Counted from the stretch's first letter, positions 34,397 to 47,745 are shown. The stretch is DNA of 64,000 nt from Enoplolaimus lenunculus (GCA_030248215.1 JASANG010000166.1:1-64000), one strand, 5' to 3'. A program made the numbers and translations. Notes: generated from the sequence alone by a model not told the origin.

Positions 34397-37300
34397 GTAT
34401 TATATATACATACATATTATATATTGTAATATTGTATACACCAATGTGCAACCGGAACTACAATTTACCGAAACCGTAACCGGAATTCAAAAAAATTACC
34501 GGAAACGGAATAGGAAAATGAAAAATACATGCCACCGAAAGGTTCATTTTAATTTTTTTCTTAGCAATATTATTGGTAAAATAGCCCTAGTTGGAGATAG
34601 GTATTCACTTTATCGGTTGTATTTTAGATTTTCATAATCCACGGAAGCGCAATCTACCTTCAACGGTTCATTTTCAGCCAGTGTCAATACGAATGAAATC
34701 TACTGAACTTTTATCGTCATTTTTAGTAAAATATCTTAAGTTCCACCGACCAAAATTTAATACCGCAATTTTTAATTCCGGTAAAAATTTACCGGAACCG
34801 GAAGGACAAAAATTGCCAGAATCCGAACCGGAACCAAAATTCCAGTTGCAACCTGGAATACATATATTATATATTATACATATACATATATTATAAATAC
34901 ATTATATATACATATACATACACATATATTACGTACACTTCGTAATAGTGCCACTATAAAATACAAGCAATCAACCAGGTTGGCATCGATTCCTTGGAAC
35001 CATCAATTTTTGCCGAATCCCAACCTTTGTTGCCACCCTGCATTCAACATTAGAAGCAATTTCACCCCCCCCCGATAAAAACAGGGCACCAACCACCATT
35101 ATGTTTTAGGAATGGTGAGAAGACTAAACCCAAATATATTCTGACTGAAATTATTGTCACTTGCCTATTTCCCATTACAAAACGTCAACCAACAAATTGA
35201 CTGGATTAGTAAAACAGGCCGAAGCTTAAGTTTAGCTCTTTTTGGTTAGGCTTAAGCTTAGCCATAAGCTCAGGTTTAAGCGGAGGCTTACGAAATTAAG
35301 AAACAGAAATTTGACGACGGCGGAACTTTTACATTCTAACAAATTGACACTACTGTGTCGGCAAAGTAAAAATTACCAAACTAAGCTCACACATCGGTTT
35401 CAAACATTAATATCAAACCGCTTCTTTCGACCATAACCATGATAATTAGGGTAAGCTAAAGCAAGCCGTACCAATTAACTCTGCAACCGCTAAATTAGCA
35501 GAACCAGAAAAATCCATGTTAGCCAGTTACCCTACGCATTATAAGGCTAAATCATACTTTATTCCGCAAAATATTCCCCGAACGAGGGTCCAAAATTTCA
35601 TCAGAACGACGTGCGTCGCTTTCCACGTCCGGAATTGCGGTCCCGGACGTCGATACATGCAGACACATAAACCATACCTACTCATCTGAGCACACATCGA
35701 CCGTATTTGAAACAACAGCAAACAAAAAACCAACATTAATAAATCCAATCAAAACGTAAAACAATGATAAATATAATAGAAAAACAACAACAACAACAAA
35801 CGCTACTGACTCGACAATGTACGGTCCGGCAGCATTTTATCCGCAAAACCCATCTAAAACAAAACTAAAACCTACGAACTGAACTAAAACGCTACGCTGA
35901 TTAGATGGACATAGGGGACGAATGACAGACAAGCTTCGGAATCACAAATTTCTGACGGTGACGTCAGATATATAATAGTGATAAAATGCTATCGAGACTA
36001 GCAAACGAGCATCTAAACGCATACGCTAAACTTGAACACAAAAGTTTGATTTCGATGTCAGCCAGGCCAGGGGGGCACTTGGCATGGGTGCCCACGTTTT
36101 GAATCTGCTTACTGAACAAACCTAATCTACACACACCAGTATTATACCGATACGTCTGATAGGATCTATCTACGATCTCAAGGGCGAACTGCGCCCGCCA
36201 GGAAGTCAGTCTAGAAACCATAACAAGATCGGCCATATACACAAGTATACATACATCAAATATGTAGAACAGGGTATATTTATTCAACGAATCCTAACCA
36301 CTTATTGTAATACATCATCACAAACATTGCACCCCATTGGCTCATTTAAAATGACCTTAAACGACTAAACCGGAAGATACACGCACCCAAATGCGAAAGT
36401 CAACTGCATTCAAGTCAATGAACCGTTCAAAATTTGACAATTTCTATCTTCAGCCCCCCCCCCCCCCGCAAGCGTATGTGTTGTTTTCGTTTGTTTCGCC
36501 AATCTGAAACATCTTTTGCCAAATTCGATTTTGTTGACGTTTGCCTCCTGTAAAATCACCTTATACACGTGCCAAAAATGAGGTACAGGGGACATGTACC
36601 CGAACAACTGTGAAATAGGGAGATACAGACCCCAATATATTTCGACTCAATGAAAACATTCCAACACTTCTGACCAAACCTAATATTTTCTTACCAGGTT
36701 TGTCAAAATATGCTGACAATTGTTCGCAATTCGAATTTAAATATACATTTCCATGCGCGTTCTCATTGTGCATTCATCGCCAAAGTCAATTATCCAGAGG
36801 TTATGAGTAACACAGCCCCAATTTTCTGTGACCGGAGGGAAATTTTTGTCAAACCGACCACTGACATTTATAATTTTACATCAGGTATTTTCATAATACT
36901 ACGGTCAAATATCTGTGAAACTTGTAATCAATTTTGTCTCGCTTCTATGCCGGGGAATAAACATTTATAATTTCGGTTAATATCATTTTTGGAAAATTAT
37001 TACAACTTCGCGACACCTTTTATGACACTTAATTTCAGTCCATTGTTCGTGCCCAACATTGTATTCTTCAGCCAAATTGGGTTCGTTTAGTTGACGGATC
37101 CATTTTCTCAAAAACTGCCTTTAAAACCAGCCCCTACCTTGATCCCACAACTCCGTTCATGCGCTTCGCAGAGCTGGAACCAGCATCTTGCCTAACCCCA
37201 TTTGGGAAGACCCACCCCGAATAGGGACCCACTTAGTTTCTTCAACATAAATTTCCAGCCTGTCATGATATTTCTCCTTATGCAATTTTTGTTGAAATTG

Positions 37301-39742
37301 TCATAGCTGGGAGGGTTTCTCAGTCAAACCCCACTTCTGCCTTCTCCAACACTGGCGTTTCCTCTTATGCTTGGTTTAGGTATCTACACCGCAGTCTGTC
37401 TAGTTTTTGCCCCACCGCAAGCATAATTTGCTTCCAGCGCCGCCAGAGATCATGCAAAGCTTGAATAAACAAAAAATTGAAACTTGGTATTTCATTAAAC
37501 CACATTTTAAACCTTCACCCTGGTCACGATTGTTTGTAGAACAAATCATTTGTTTCTAGTTTTAGCGATTCGGAAATTTTCCAAATTAAAAACTTGACCT
37601 TAATACTTTCACCAGTTCGATCGACATCGACCAAATATACCTCGATAAATAGCACTAATAACGGGAACAAATTTTCAATATTCTCCAACTATAAGCAAAT
37701 ATATCATTTTTATACTGCCGCTTTAATACGCGTTGATGAAACTTTGACCAGAAACCGCAGCAATGAAACAAGCCATTTTAATGTGAAACTTGATATATAA
37801 CTTATAGTGGAAGGCATACAGCATGTTTGTGTAGCTACATGAAGTTGTATAATAAAATTTTAAAAAATTACCCAATTCAAATTACACAAAACAGCCGCCA
37901 TACACGTGCCTGGTGACGTGTTGAATTTCAGCCGGCTCTCGCAGACATGACTTAACAAATGGACCAAAAACAAACATCAATCATGTTTTTGTGTGCATTG
38001 AAAACAAACAAACCTCAAAAGCAAAATTACAGTAGTTATCTGAGTTCCATTTATTCTGAATTTTAAAGTAGCCGCCACGTTATGGTGTAGCTTTTAAAAA
38101 CCGATACGATACCCGAGACCGGCCATGAAAAGTCTCGGTCCATTTTTGGTCATCACAACAAAAATGCTAAAATTTTACAGCAAGTTGACACAAGTTTATG
38201 TTCAAAGGCAAACAACTTTCTGCAAGCAGTACACCTCAAACGGAATCATAAGCCAATAATTAGTATTACTTAAAAATAAATCAGGTTAAATTTAATGAAT
38301 AATTTTAGTTAACATGACTCTACTGCTAAGATTTTGGCTGTTCATATTACATAAAACTAATGTTATGTTGTTTTCATTTTCAGATGACAACTTTTGATAT
38401 TCCTTGTCACTAATCGCTCCGCAACTTCTAAATAAGTGATTACTGATGTAACAAAGCAGTACAAATTTTATTTGTAAAAACACATTAAAAATACCCTAAA
38501 TCCAACAAATAAGCAATCATTTCCAGGCTAAATATTAGAGGCCAATATTTAAACCATAATTTCGTCGCGTGTCAAAAACGTAAATACACAAACATCACAT
38601 TGCCCAACCTGATATAAAACTTAGGAAATAACCGTACAGCTGTAACGCAATTGGCCCAGGTTTACATTTTAGACTACATTTTCTGCTTTGGCTTTAGGCT
38701 TAGGAATACGCTTTTGTAACGCTTAGACTTAGGAATACGATTAATCTACTGTTACGGCCCTAAAAGTAATATTAACCACACTATTAATTACTAATTCCTA
38801 ATATATGAATGCTGCTAAATTAACTCGACAATCCAGACGTTATATAAACATACTCTATACAAATACATGTTTAAACCACCGGTTCATAGCTCACCCAACG
38901 TTTATAAATACCGACAATAACAATCTCTGTCGTCTTCACAAACTGCTAACAAAATTACTGGAAATGCTGCAACAATCACCAACGCACAAAATGGTCCAAA
39001 ACACAGTTGTTAGATACCATCCGTCGACTAGGTTACCAACCACTTGACAGCTTCCACCAATGATATAGAACGCATGCTAAAATAAAAAATATATAAGCTG
39101 AAAATAGCCTGCATCTTTGATAGCATCAATTGTTGAAGATCGAGGCCACATATTAAGTGTATATTTAAACAAAAATTAAGTATATGAAATGTAATTATAT
39201 AAGTAAATTTAGTACGAAGTGTTGTAATTTAAAAAAATTCATAAAAGTTTTTAGTATTGTATCTTCAGATAGATTTGTTCCACCAATTGATACACTTGTT
39301 CTACCAACTCGAACAAACGTCACTGCGATATATACATACACCTACTGGCAAGCAATCCAAAGACAGTGCCCATTTAAATATCAGAGGCTGGGGCGGACCG
39401 TTTTTTTGCGGGAATGTATTAGAGAAAGCTTAAGTTTTAGGCTACTCCTTGTTTAAGGTAAAGGACATGTGTTCTTTCAAATCGCATATGAGGAGAAATA
39501 ACATATGAACCAACATGGAATGTTGATATATTATATATTACAATTTTTTCCGTGGCTTAACGTACCCAAAGTGTTTACGTGACAAAGTTTAACATTTCAT
39601 ACCGATGCATTTTTGACACTTTAATAACAACCCTTATTATACTATTCTATGTTTTTGTAGCGTTGCGTTCAGTTGCAATGTTCATTTGGCTCATGTTGCT
39701 TTTAAGAGAATCCAGTTTTCTGTAGGCTAAGGTGACTAAGGT
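34397..39742. other. Long gene-free stretch with simple repeats
   Basis: Holds AT microsatellites (34850-34930), a short C run near 35070, a run of about 16 C at 36454-36470, 'cttaggcttaagc' repeat words (35220-35300, 38690-38760) and assorted decayed repeats. On the minus strand at 35748 a short frame starts MDLLMLVFCLLLFQIRS like a signal peptide and reaches a donor-like site, but no further exon was found. 37020-37470 is slightly GC-richer without an open frame. Confidence 0.3.
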
Positions 39743-39908
39743 CAGGGATGGGAGTCTCGGCTTCAGTTTCAGCAAGTCTCGGTTTCTTTAGTCGGTGGTT
39801 TGAAACCGATTCTAAAAAAAATTTCTTTTGAATATTTTATATTTTTCGGTGATGACCAAAAGTTGACCGAGACTGAGACTTTTTATTTCCGGTCTCCGTC
39901 CATCCCTG
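39743..39908. mobile_element. Small hAT-like MITE (cagggatgg ends)
   Basis: cagggatgggagtctcgg and its inverse ccg...gtccatccctg bound 166 bp, with 'gtctcgg/ccgagac' repeats inside. Confidence 0.6.
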
Positions 39909-40181
39909 TCTCGGAAACAAGCTATTATTTTTACTTACTTATTTATTGGCCCATTTTTATGCTGAATTTAGGCTTAGCCTTAATAATAATAATAGAAATG
40001 TGCTGCTGATTTTTCAGCGTTATTGTTACCAATCACATGTAGAAATCTACATTACATGTGTGACAGAAAAAATATGTAAAAGTAAGTCAGTCAGTTCGAT
40101 GGTACTTGAGACAAATACTTATTTGATCTATATATACAATAGCAAGATAACCTACCTTTACAGGTATAATATCATTTCGAT

Positions 40182-40448
40182 TTAGTAAGAACTCGACGCC
40201 GCTCTAGACGATTGTATTCGAATTGGTCGGCCAACCATCGAGTTTAAAATTGCCCAAATTAACTTCGCATGAAACTGTACCACCATTAAAAATCCAGTTA
40301 TGACAAACCTCAAACAGCGACCGACAACACAAAGCAACTTGAATAACAGGATCAAAACAATTAGCGATACGATCGTAATTACAATCAAACAAGGCACGGT
40401 GGGTGTATAAACATACGAATGAAATGAACGTTCTTCATAATAAGACAT
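40182..40448 (-). CDS. Possible 88-aa single-pass membrane microprotein
   Basis: An ATG-to-TAA frame in one exon: a polar N-terminus with several Tyr (MSYYEERSFHSYVYTP), a ~23-residue hydrophobic segment from about residue 19 (CLIVITIVSLIVLILLF), a second mildly hydrophobic stretch, and a Ser/Arg tail. Codon composition is balanced and unlike the surrounding AT-rich DNA. There is no family match I know of. It could also be one exon of a larger gene, or chance. Confidence 0.35.
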   Translation of the reverse strand: MSYYEERSFHSYVYTPTVPCLIVITIVSLIVLILLFKLLCVVGRCLRFVITGFLMVVQFHAKLIWAILNSMVGRPIRIQSSRAASSSY

Positions 40449-40469
40449 TATATTTGAAAATCGATCTTT

Positions 40470-40615
40470 AAATATATGTGCAAATGTGCAAAGTCAGCGT
40501 CTGCATGACACATAGAAGGTCGCGAGTTCGATGCCACACGTAACCCGCTTTTCCAGTTTGAACACGGCACCCTGTTGCAAATAGGATGAAAGGTCAAGGT
40601 AGGACCCAGTTGAAA
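40470..40615 (+). mobile_element. tRNA-derived SINE, partial copy
   Basis: Contains ggtcgcgagttcgatgcc (B box) and the cccgcttttccag stretch that follows the tRNA part in the SINEs at 4740 and 5083. The 5' half is missing. Confidence 0.55.
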
Positions 40616-40621
40616 ATTGGG

Positions 40622-40886
40622 GCATGTAAGCATGTGCAAGCATGTGAGGCATGCTTGTCCGTTATGTGCACATGCAATTTAGTACAGTGCAGTGTATGTT
40701 GCAACTTTTGGTCGATATATAGTTGACGATAAAAGCAGCTAGACAGGCGGTCTACGTGGCGCAGTAATAACAGCGTCTGCCTGACACGCACAGGGTCGCT
40801 AGTTTGAAACCATGCGTAACCCGCTTTTCCAGCTGCTTATGCTTAATGAAAAGGTCTGAAGTACCGGTTCCTACATAAACTGTCAC
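40622..40886 (+). mobile_element. tRNA-derived SINE, full-length diverged copy
   Basis: Starts with the gcatgtgaggcatgcttgtcc 5' part, then tagttgacg, gtctacgtggcgcagtaat (A box region), a weak B box (gctagtttgaaacc) and the cccgcttttccagctgc tail. Same layout as 5083-5340 but on the plus strand. Confidence 0.6.
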
Positions 40887-41938
40887 TACCCAGCTTATGA
40901 CAAAAAACAATATTTTTGTGTCATATCACAATCTCAGAATTGAAGTGGGGCACAATATTATTGCTGTTTTGGAAAAAAGTAGGTTTGCTGGAATAAACGA
41001 ATCGCTGTTGCAGCCAATACGGCTGGAAATGCGTTAGTACCTATCCTGAAACAAATTATCGATACATCGGAAACAGTGCATGGTTCGGATTCTACAAAAT
41101 GTGTCAATACCTGTGACATTTGTTCATCTGATCACTTTAATTGGTTAGGGATGAATTATTTCCATCCTGCACGAAAATTTCATTACTTACTAGCTAAACG
41201 ATTACGTGCAATTTCTTGAATCAAATCAGCTCTCATACCAACCGCTAAGATAACCAGTCTAGGATTCTTGCCGAACCGTGCGACGATTTAAGGTCAAAAG
41301 TTTTTTATAGTTTCGAAGGATAAACCTCAGTTGCCTGTAACTTTTGTTCGTAAAACGAGTGTCGTTACATTAAAAATGTACCAGTAACCGGCGACAACAG
41401 TTTTTGCAAAAGTTTGGACCCAACTTATGACATAAATCAACATTTTTGCTCCATGTCACAATTTCAGAATTGAAGCGAAGCACGATATTATCGCTGTTTC
41501 AAAAAAAAAGAAGGTTTGCTGAAATATTGAACTGTAACCTATACATTGAGTTAATTAACTGTATCAATCCATACTTAGCTCTTCACTATGACTTTGAACC
41601 GCCTTTACCTGTGGCGTTTAGCATTGCCTCTAATTACGTAACTAACGTACGGTTAAAGCTTCCAGTTGATATATGTGAATCAATGTGTGGTTATTTATTC
41701 GTTTTCTATCCAGCATTTTACAGAAACTGGTATAAAGCTTCGTGTCGTCTTTAACTGCAATGAATAGATCTCTAAGTCTTTTGGACAAGGTGTATCATGA
41801 GCTTGATGGGATTAGGGCACTAAAGCTTAGTTTCTTGCAGCTGAAAACGTTACGTCCTTTACGTTTCAAGCCAGTGGCTGTCTAATTCTCGGTTCCGCGT
41901 TTACCAATGAGCCACTCCTCCTCACAATCATTTGCTTT

Positions 41939-42107
41939 AATATAATTCACAAGACGTACAATATCATGCTTAATTATTGTAAACTATCGTAATGCTTAAA
42001 GGTGGTCGTTATAAATTTATGTTTCAATTTGTGAGAACAGTTTCAGATGTGAAAAGTCAATCTTGAATAATGTGTATGATCGAACCGCAAAATGAAAGCA
42101 TAGCATA
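41939..42107 (+). pseudogene. Partial tandem duplicate of the NDUFAF5 5' end
   Basis: Repeats 42149-42316 with an offset of 210 bases: acgtacaatatcatgc, atcgtaatgcttaaaggtgg and aaatttatgtttcaat all recur. The copied ATG is at 41992. It opens a 24-codon frame that starts like the NDUFAF5 presequence and then stops, so it is a dead 5' copy or, if transcribed, an upstream ORF. Confidence 0.75.
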
Positions 42108-42201
42108 TAACTCACTGCTAAGTGCCAAAAGTATCGGCAAAGTTTTAATATATAATTTACGAAACGTACAATATCATGCCTAATAATTCTAAGATATCGT
42201 A

Positions 42202-45200
42202 ATGCTTAAAGGTGGTTGTTATAAATTTATGTTTCAATCTGTTAGAACTGCTTCAAATGTCAGAACTCAATCTGGATTAAATGTGTTTGACCGAACCGCA
42301 AAACGAAGGCATCGTAACAGAGTGGCAGAGCTGCAAAGTAGCGAATGTGACTATGTACGAAAAGAAGTCGCATATCGTGTTGCTGATAGAGTATACGACA
42401 TAAAGAAATTTTTTGATGTTGCTGTTGATTTAGGTTGCGGCAAAGGCTTTCTCGCGCCCCACATATTCAGAGTTAGTTTTAATGTTTTATAATTAGCTTA
42501 TGCTTGGCGCGTAATAAGTTGGTTAGGCCAGGGGATGGGATGCTACGTCTCAGTCCAGCACGCTACACTAAGCCACGCCACCTCACAATCAGCTGCTGTA
42601 TTTCTGTGTATATATAGTATTCTGTGTATATATACTCTATATGTCGAACCTCAACCAACGGTTTTTTAAAAGGCTCTGTATATCTCGGTTCCTCAGTGTA
42701 TTTTAATGATGGCTTCTGCATGAACGCTGTAACTACATGTTACAGTATACTCCGACATCCGGATCCGGGCCGGATCTCTGCAATTTTTAAGATCCGGATC
42801 CGGTAAAATAAACTACCGGATCTCCGGATCCGAAATTTGATATACAAACAAAAACATACCAGAATTGGTGTATGTATTTCAACTATGCGTGCGTAATCTA
42901 ATAAGCACTGTGTGAGCATTAATGCTTTGTTGGAATGTCAGGTTAATGACATCCACGTGGACACCAGTGTTGTTGCGGAAGAAGAACAAACATAAAACTT
43001 TTAAAGACTTCTTTTTTAGTTGCTGTAAGTTTTGTTGACTAATTTTGCGAAACAATCAGTTGAACTTGTTGAATTTTATATACGTTAGGTATTGAAAAAG
43101 TATCCAGCTAGTAAGATCCGGATCCGGGCCGGATCTGAATTTTAAGATCCGGATCCGGTAAATGCAAAATTTTGGATCCGGTCGTTCCCTAAGTATACAG
43201 ATAGTGGAGTAATTATATTTTGACTTAAAGACCAGCTATTTAATTACTCCTCGGTGTCAGTCATAAAATATCTATCTATGTACGTGACTAATGTAACATA
43301 TATTACAGCATTGTTTCAAAATGCAAACACGCATTTTGCCCGTATCGTTTTAGGAAAACGTTGGGCATTTTATTCAAATTGATATGAGCGAGCGAATGAT
43401 TGCTTCAGCCGCAGTTTCAAATGAAGTGCCAACAAGTAGGTAATTTTGTTGATTGCTAATAGATACATTGTTTACATTGTAGGTTTTGAATTTAGGTTGC
43501 TCACATCCGGCTACCACGCATATATTTCATCAAATGCACGGATCAAGGCGTTTACATTTTAGTGTTTTCCACTTTAAAATAGATATCTAAAGGTTCCGGA
43601 ATCAGTTTGTATATATGACCGGAGATCCGGATCCGGTTCAATATCATACAACAACCTATATCCGTATATGGTCATGTAAACGGTATACACCTACTGGATA
43701 CCGAATATTTACGGTAGTGTCCCCGAATGCCATAAAGCTGCTTTTGACAAGTAGATATATTTAACATCTTGCTGCGATTATCTTTCAAATCAAGTAAAAA
43801 GATTTTAAGTTTTCACTTGCTGGAATAAAATAAAAAATCCAAGTTAACAATTACTTTCAACAATGCTTATCAAGATGCAACCGGAATTCCGATTCAAAAG
43901 GAGCTCCGATTTTGATTGCACAATAAGCGGAATCGTAATTTTGCCATTTTAATTTTAATCTGTAAAATTGCTTTCGATGAGTTAACATCGATAACATGAC
44001 TGTAGTTTTTAGCTTTTATATACAGAACCAAAAATTATCGCCAGTATGTTCTTGTGACGTTTTTTAAAATTATTGCCATCCAATAGGCACCTTAAATTAA
44101 TATTATGTTTTTCAATATAAATTATTCGTACAGTCGCAAAATTTCTAGTTTCGATTTCGATTACAATTCCGGTATAAATTTGCTGCTCCGATTCCGGTAT
44201 AATTTAGTTCCGCCTTACACCTTGATATATGTATATATAATAGGTTGTTATGTTGGTTAGTCACTTTGACGTTAGTGAATACAACGAAAATCATTCATAT
44301 AGGTGTGTATTTTGATTTCCCCTCTGTTCTGAATTCACAGCATTTGTGCGGATGAAGAACGGTGGCCTTTTCGGGAACAAACAGTCGATTTATTTCTATC
44401 AAGCTTATCTCTCCATTGGATAAATGATCTACCTGGTAAGCAGGCCTACGGTTTCTAGAGTTTGTAATGGCTTCAGTGACATGATATTTCACTATTGTTT
44501 TAATCAAACTGCATACTATAAAGCTTAAGTTTAAATTTCCGTTTGCACCGAAAGTTACAAGGACCCATGAACATTGGGGTGTTAACCTCGCATTGGGGTT
44601 TTAAAATTTAAAGCCGTTTATTAGCTACAGGCTAATTTGCATAATTAATTAAGCCTAAATTAGGACTTTCCACAATATTTCGCTAATTTTTACAGTTTGA
44701 AGCAATCTAATTTAAGCATTAAAGGGTTTTTGGGTGCTAGAAATCTGCCTAGACTGTTTACAAACCTCCAAAACCGATACTTGAGCAGTTAGCTAATAGA
44801 TAATTTGCATATTAGCATAGTTTATAAGCCTAAATTAGGACTTTTTACAATATTTCACTAATTATTAAGGTTGAAAGCAATATAATTTCAGCACTAAAGG
44901 GTTTTTAGGTGCGAGGAATTTGAATAAATTGTTTCTAAACATCCAAAACCGATAATTGAATAGTTAGCTAATAGCTAATTTGCATATTATCTTAATTGAC
45001 AAGACAAAACTAGGACTTTTTAATTTATTTCAATAATTATTAGGGTTTACTGAAGGTTTATGGGTGCGATGAATCTGAATAAATTGTTTACAAACCTCCG
45101 AAACCGATAATCGAATAGTTAGCTAATAGCTAATTTGCATATTAGCTTCATTGACAAGACCAAATTAGGACTTTTTAAATTATTTGAATAATTATTACGG

Positions 45201-46867
45201 TTTACTGAAGGTTTTTTGGTGCGAGCAATCTGAATAAATTGTTTACAAACCTCTAAAACCGATAATTGAGTAGTTAGCTAATAGATAATTTGCATATAAG
45301 CATAATTGATAAGCCCTATTGTGCATAGTTGCTTAATTGACGAAAAAAAATTATGACTTTAAATTATTTCAATAATTATTAGGGTGGCTGAAGGGTTCCT
45401 TGGTTGCGAGGAATGTTAGGAAATTGCTTAAAAACCTCCAAAATCCATAAATGAATAGTTAGCTAATAACTAATTTGCATATTACCTTAATTGCTTACGT
45501 GCGTTCGAGCTTCGCTCAATAAATGTAGTCCCACTACGACTGGTTTATGACATTAGTCTCCTCATTCTCTGCCATTTCATCTGTTGATCTGCTGGGCCTA
45601 CTAGAATTTTGAAGCAGGTTACACTCAGACACAAGTTTTTTGATAGTTGACGTTCCAATTTCAGGTGTCTTCCGTAACATTTTTGCTAATCTGCGAGATG
45701 ACGGCGCTTTAATCGCTGCAATGTTTGGCGGAGATACCCTGTACGAACTTAGATGCTCCCTTCAGCTTGCAGAGCAATCTGTGCTTGGTGGCATTTCTCC
45801 TCATATTTCACCCTTTGTTCAGGTAATCTAATTTTACAGGTTGAGTAGATTTTTTCTTTGATAATGTGCGATTAACAATTTCAATGTGTACAACTGTTCT
45901 GATAGCGTATTCTTGTACCCAGGAACCTCGTCATCGTATTATATTGCTTTGAAAGATTAATCCAGTCAGAACATATGTCTAACTTTTAACTTTGCTATTT
46001 TGATCAACTGGAAGTAATAATTTCAATTATTGTTAGTGTATTTTAGGTGGCCGATATTGGTGCTTTGTTAAACCGAGCCGGATTTAAAATGATCACTGTT
46101 GATGTCGATGAACTTGTTGTCAATTATCCTACGTCTATTCATTTAATGAACGATTTACAACAAATGGCAGAAAACAACGCTGTTTGGCGTCGTCCGTTAC
46201 ATTTGAGACGTGATGTTATTGCCGCATCCGATGCTATTTATAAGGTTAGAATTCTACAACTGCTGGTGTTTTTGGGCAAACTTAGGATTGACACATTGCC
46301 AGAAAATGGTAACTTGTGTAAGATGCGTATATGTCGTTTGTGTTAGGAATTTGGCTACTGAACTTGCCAACAGTTAAAAATTTAACACTGTTATCTATGC
46401 GCAAGTTTCGAAAACATAAAGAAATTTAACATCAAAGGTACACATGTTTCCACGTAAGTCAGATTTCTTGGGTGTTTATATTGTGACTTCGACGAAGGAT
46501 CTGTAATTGCGACAGCTTCATTGTGCTTTTGCCACCTGAAGTTTGGCATATGTTACTTTTAGGACCATCCCGTTTTCCTATAAAACTATAATAGAGTATG
46601 CTTAAGTTTAAGTCTATATTCTACAGTTGTTGCCCTAAAAGTTGCATTGGCCAAAAAACATTGAGGGATTGATTTATATTTTATTTTTTACTTAAGGAAA
46701 TGTATGCTAACGAAGACAAAACAGTTCCTGCTACGTTTCAAATGATATGCCTGATTGGCTGGCGACCTGGTCCTGACATGGCTAAACCAGCATTACGGGG
46801 CAGCGCAAATGTATCGATAAAAGACATTGAGAAACTTATGAATCAGACATCTTCTGAAGGCAAATAG
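42202..46867 (+). CDS. NDUFAF5: NDUFAF5, mitochondrial complex I assembly factor (complete, six exons)
   Basis: A methyltransferase-fold protein of the mitochondrial matrix. The human protein hydroxylates an arginine of NDUFS7 early in complex I assembly. Exons 42202-42471, 43354-43439, 44341-44435, 45665-45822, 46047-46244 and 46697-46867 join in phase through GT-AG sites to give 325 residues (human 345). Visible: a presequence-like N-terminus, [28 protein letters not shown]-binding motif [12 protein letters not shown] (~74-84), [55 protein letters not shown] and a C-terminal [17 protein letters not shown]. Exons 3-6 lie in the left arm of the inverted repeat. Intron 1 contains a hAT-like MITE and intron 3 a tandem repeat. 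Confidence 0.93.
42751..43191. mobile_element. hAT-like MITE in NDUFAF5 intron 1, with target duplication
   Basis: Bounded by agtatac at 42744-42750 and 43192-43198. Several gatccggatccgg words lie near both ends, in both orientations, and the interior is AT-rich. The ccggatccgg ends relate it to the 'ccggatatccgg' family. Confidence 0.65.
43612..43865. mobile_element. 'ccggat' hAT-like MITE, diverged copy
   Basis: ccggagatccggatccggtt at the left, then tccgaatgccataaagctgc, the core seen at 15.5 and 22.1 kb. Confidence 0.5.
43871..44224. mobile_element. hAT-type MITE at the outer part of the left arm
   Basis: Ends caagatgcaaccggaattcc and ttccgccttacaccttg match the 34003-34388 family, in inverse orientation. 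The part from 44086 on is mirrored at 63862-64000. Confidence 0.65.
44610..45495. repeat. Tandem repeat, ~155-175 bp unit, NDUFAF5 intron 3
   Basis: About six units, each with agttagctaatagctaattt, gcatatta, aattaggacttttt and gtttacaaacctcc-aaaccgata words. Mirrored at about 62592-63480. Confidence 0.75.
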
Positions 46868-47619
46868 CTAAACTCTCATGATCTTGGAAAATATTAACTC
46901 AGAATTTGTTCATTTGAGCAGTATGCGCTGTAGTATATATATTGTTAAGGTCATCATTAGCTTTTATGGTTGGGTCTTTGAAGCATAAATACGGCTCGAT
47001 CGAATTCAACGTTTGAAACAGTTTGTTATATATTGGCTTTAGTTAGTTTAAAGGATAGAGAAATGTTATGAGGAACCTAATGAATGAAACAAAATATGCC
47101 TGTATGGTTAATATGGCCATGTTAGCTATAAGAGGCCACCCATTAAGTGTATGCCTTAACCTGAATATGAAACTACTCTAAATGAAGCCTAATCCTAAGC
47201 CTTAGCGTAGCAGTCTGTATTGAGTTGAGCTGTCTCACAATGTTTTGACCTTATGGTTAACATGGTCGATTAATGTTATGGATATAACTGGAGCAGTAGC
47301 TTAGGCACAACATGTAGCGGAAAATGGCAAAAAGCATTTTTGACAGCATAACTACACAATGTGTTCAGCCCGGATATGCTAAATTTTTGTTGTTTGCAAA
47401 GTAAAAATTCGCGTGTTGCGTATACTGGAGCATATGGCATTAAAGTATATATGCAGCTTTAGATAAACAATAGTTGATATGTATCAATTGAAATAAAAAT
47501 TTCATAGATGTTTCATTTTTGTCTCGACACCATTAAGGGACACAAATATTCACCGAGCTTTCTGAGACGTCAAAAATACTGGATGCACCCATTTTTTTAA
47601 GATTTTGCCAACGTTACTT

Positions 47620-47745
47620 TGTAGGGCGTAACAGTAGATAAAGCGTATTCCTATGCCTAAGCGTTTCAAAAATGTGTTCCAAGGCCTAAGCAAAAAATGT
47701 AGTCTAGAATCTAAACCTACTCTTTTATGGACCCACCAGAAACCT
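47620..47745. mobile_element. 'cttaggc' MITE family D copy
   Basis: ggcgtaacagtagataaagc, tattcctatgcctaagcg and a gtctagaatctaaac word, as in other D copies; mirrored at about 60340-60465. Downstream of NDUFAF5. Confidence 0.45.

Noticed and set aside
35539-35748. Signal-peptide-like first exon on the minus strand
   Set aside because: Hydrophobic start and a possible donor, but no matching second exon could be found.
36020-36287. 107-codon minus-strand frame
   Set aside because: Overlaps repeat-like gccccctggcc words and has no family match; probably chance.
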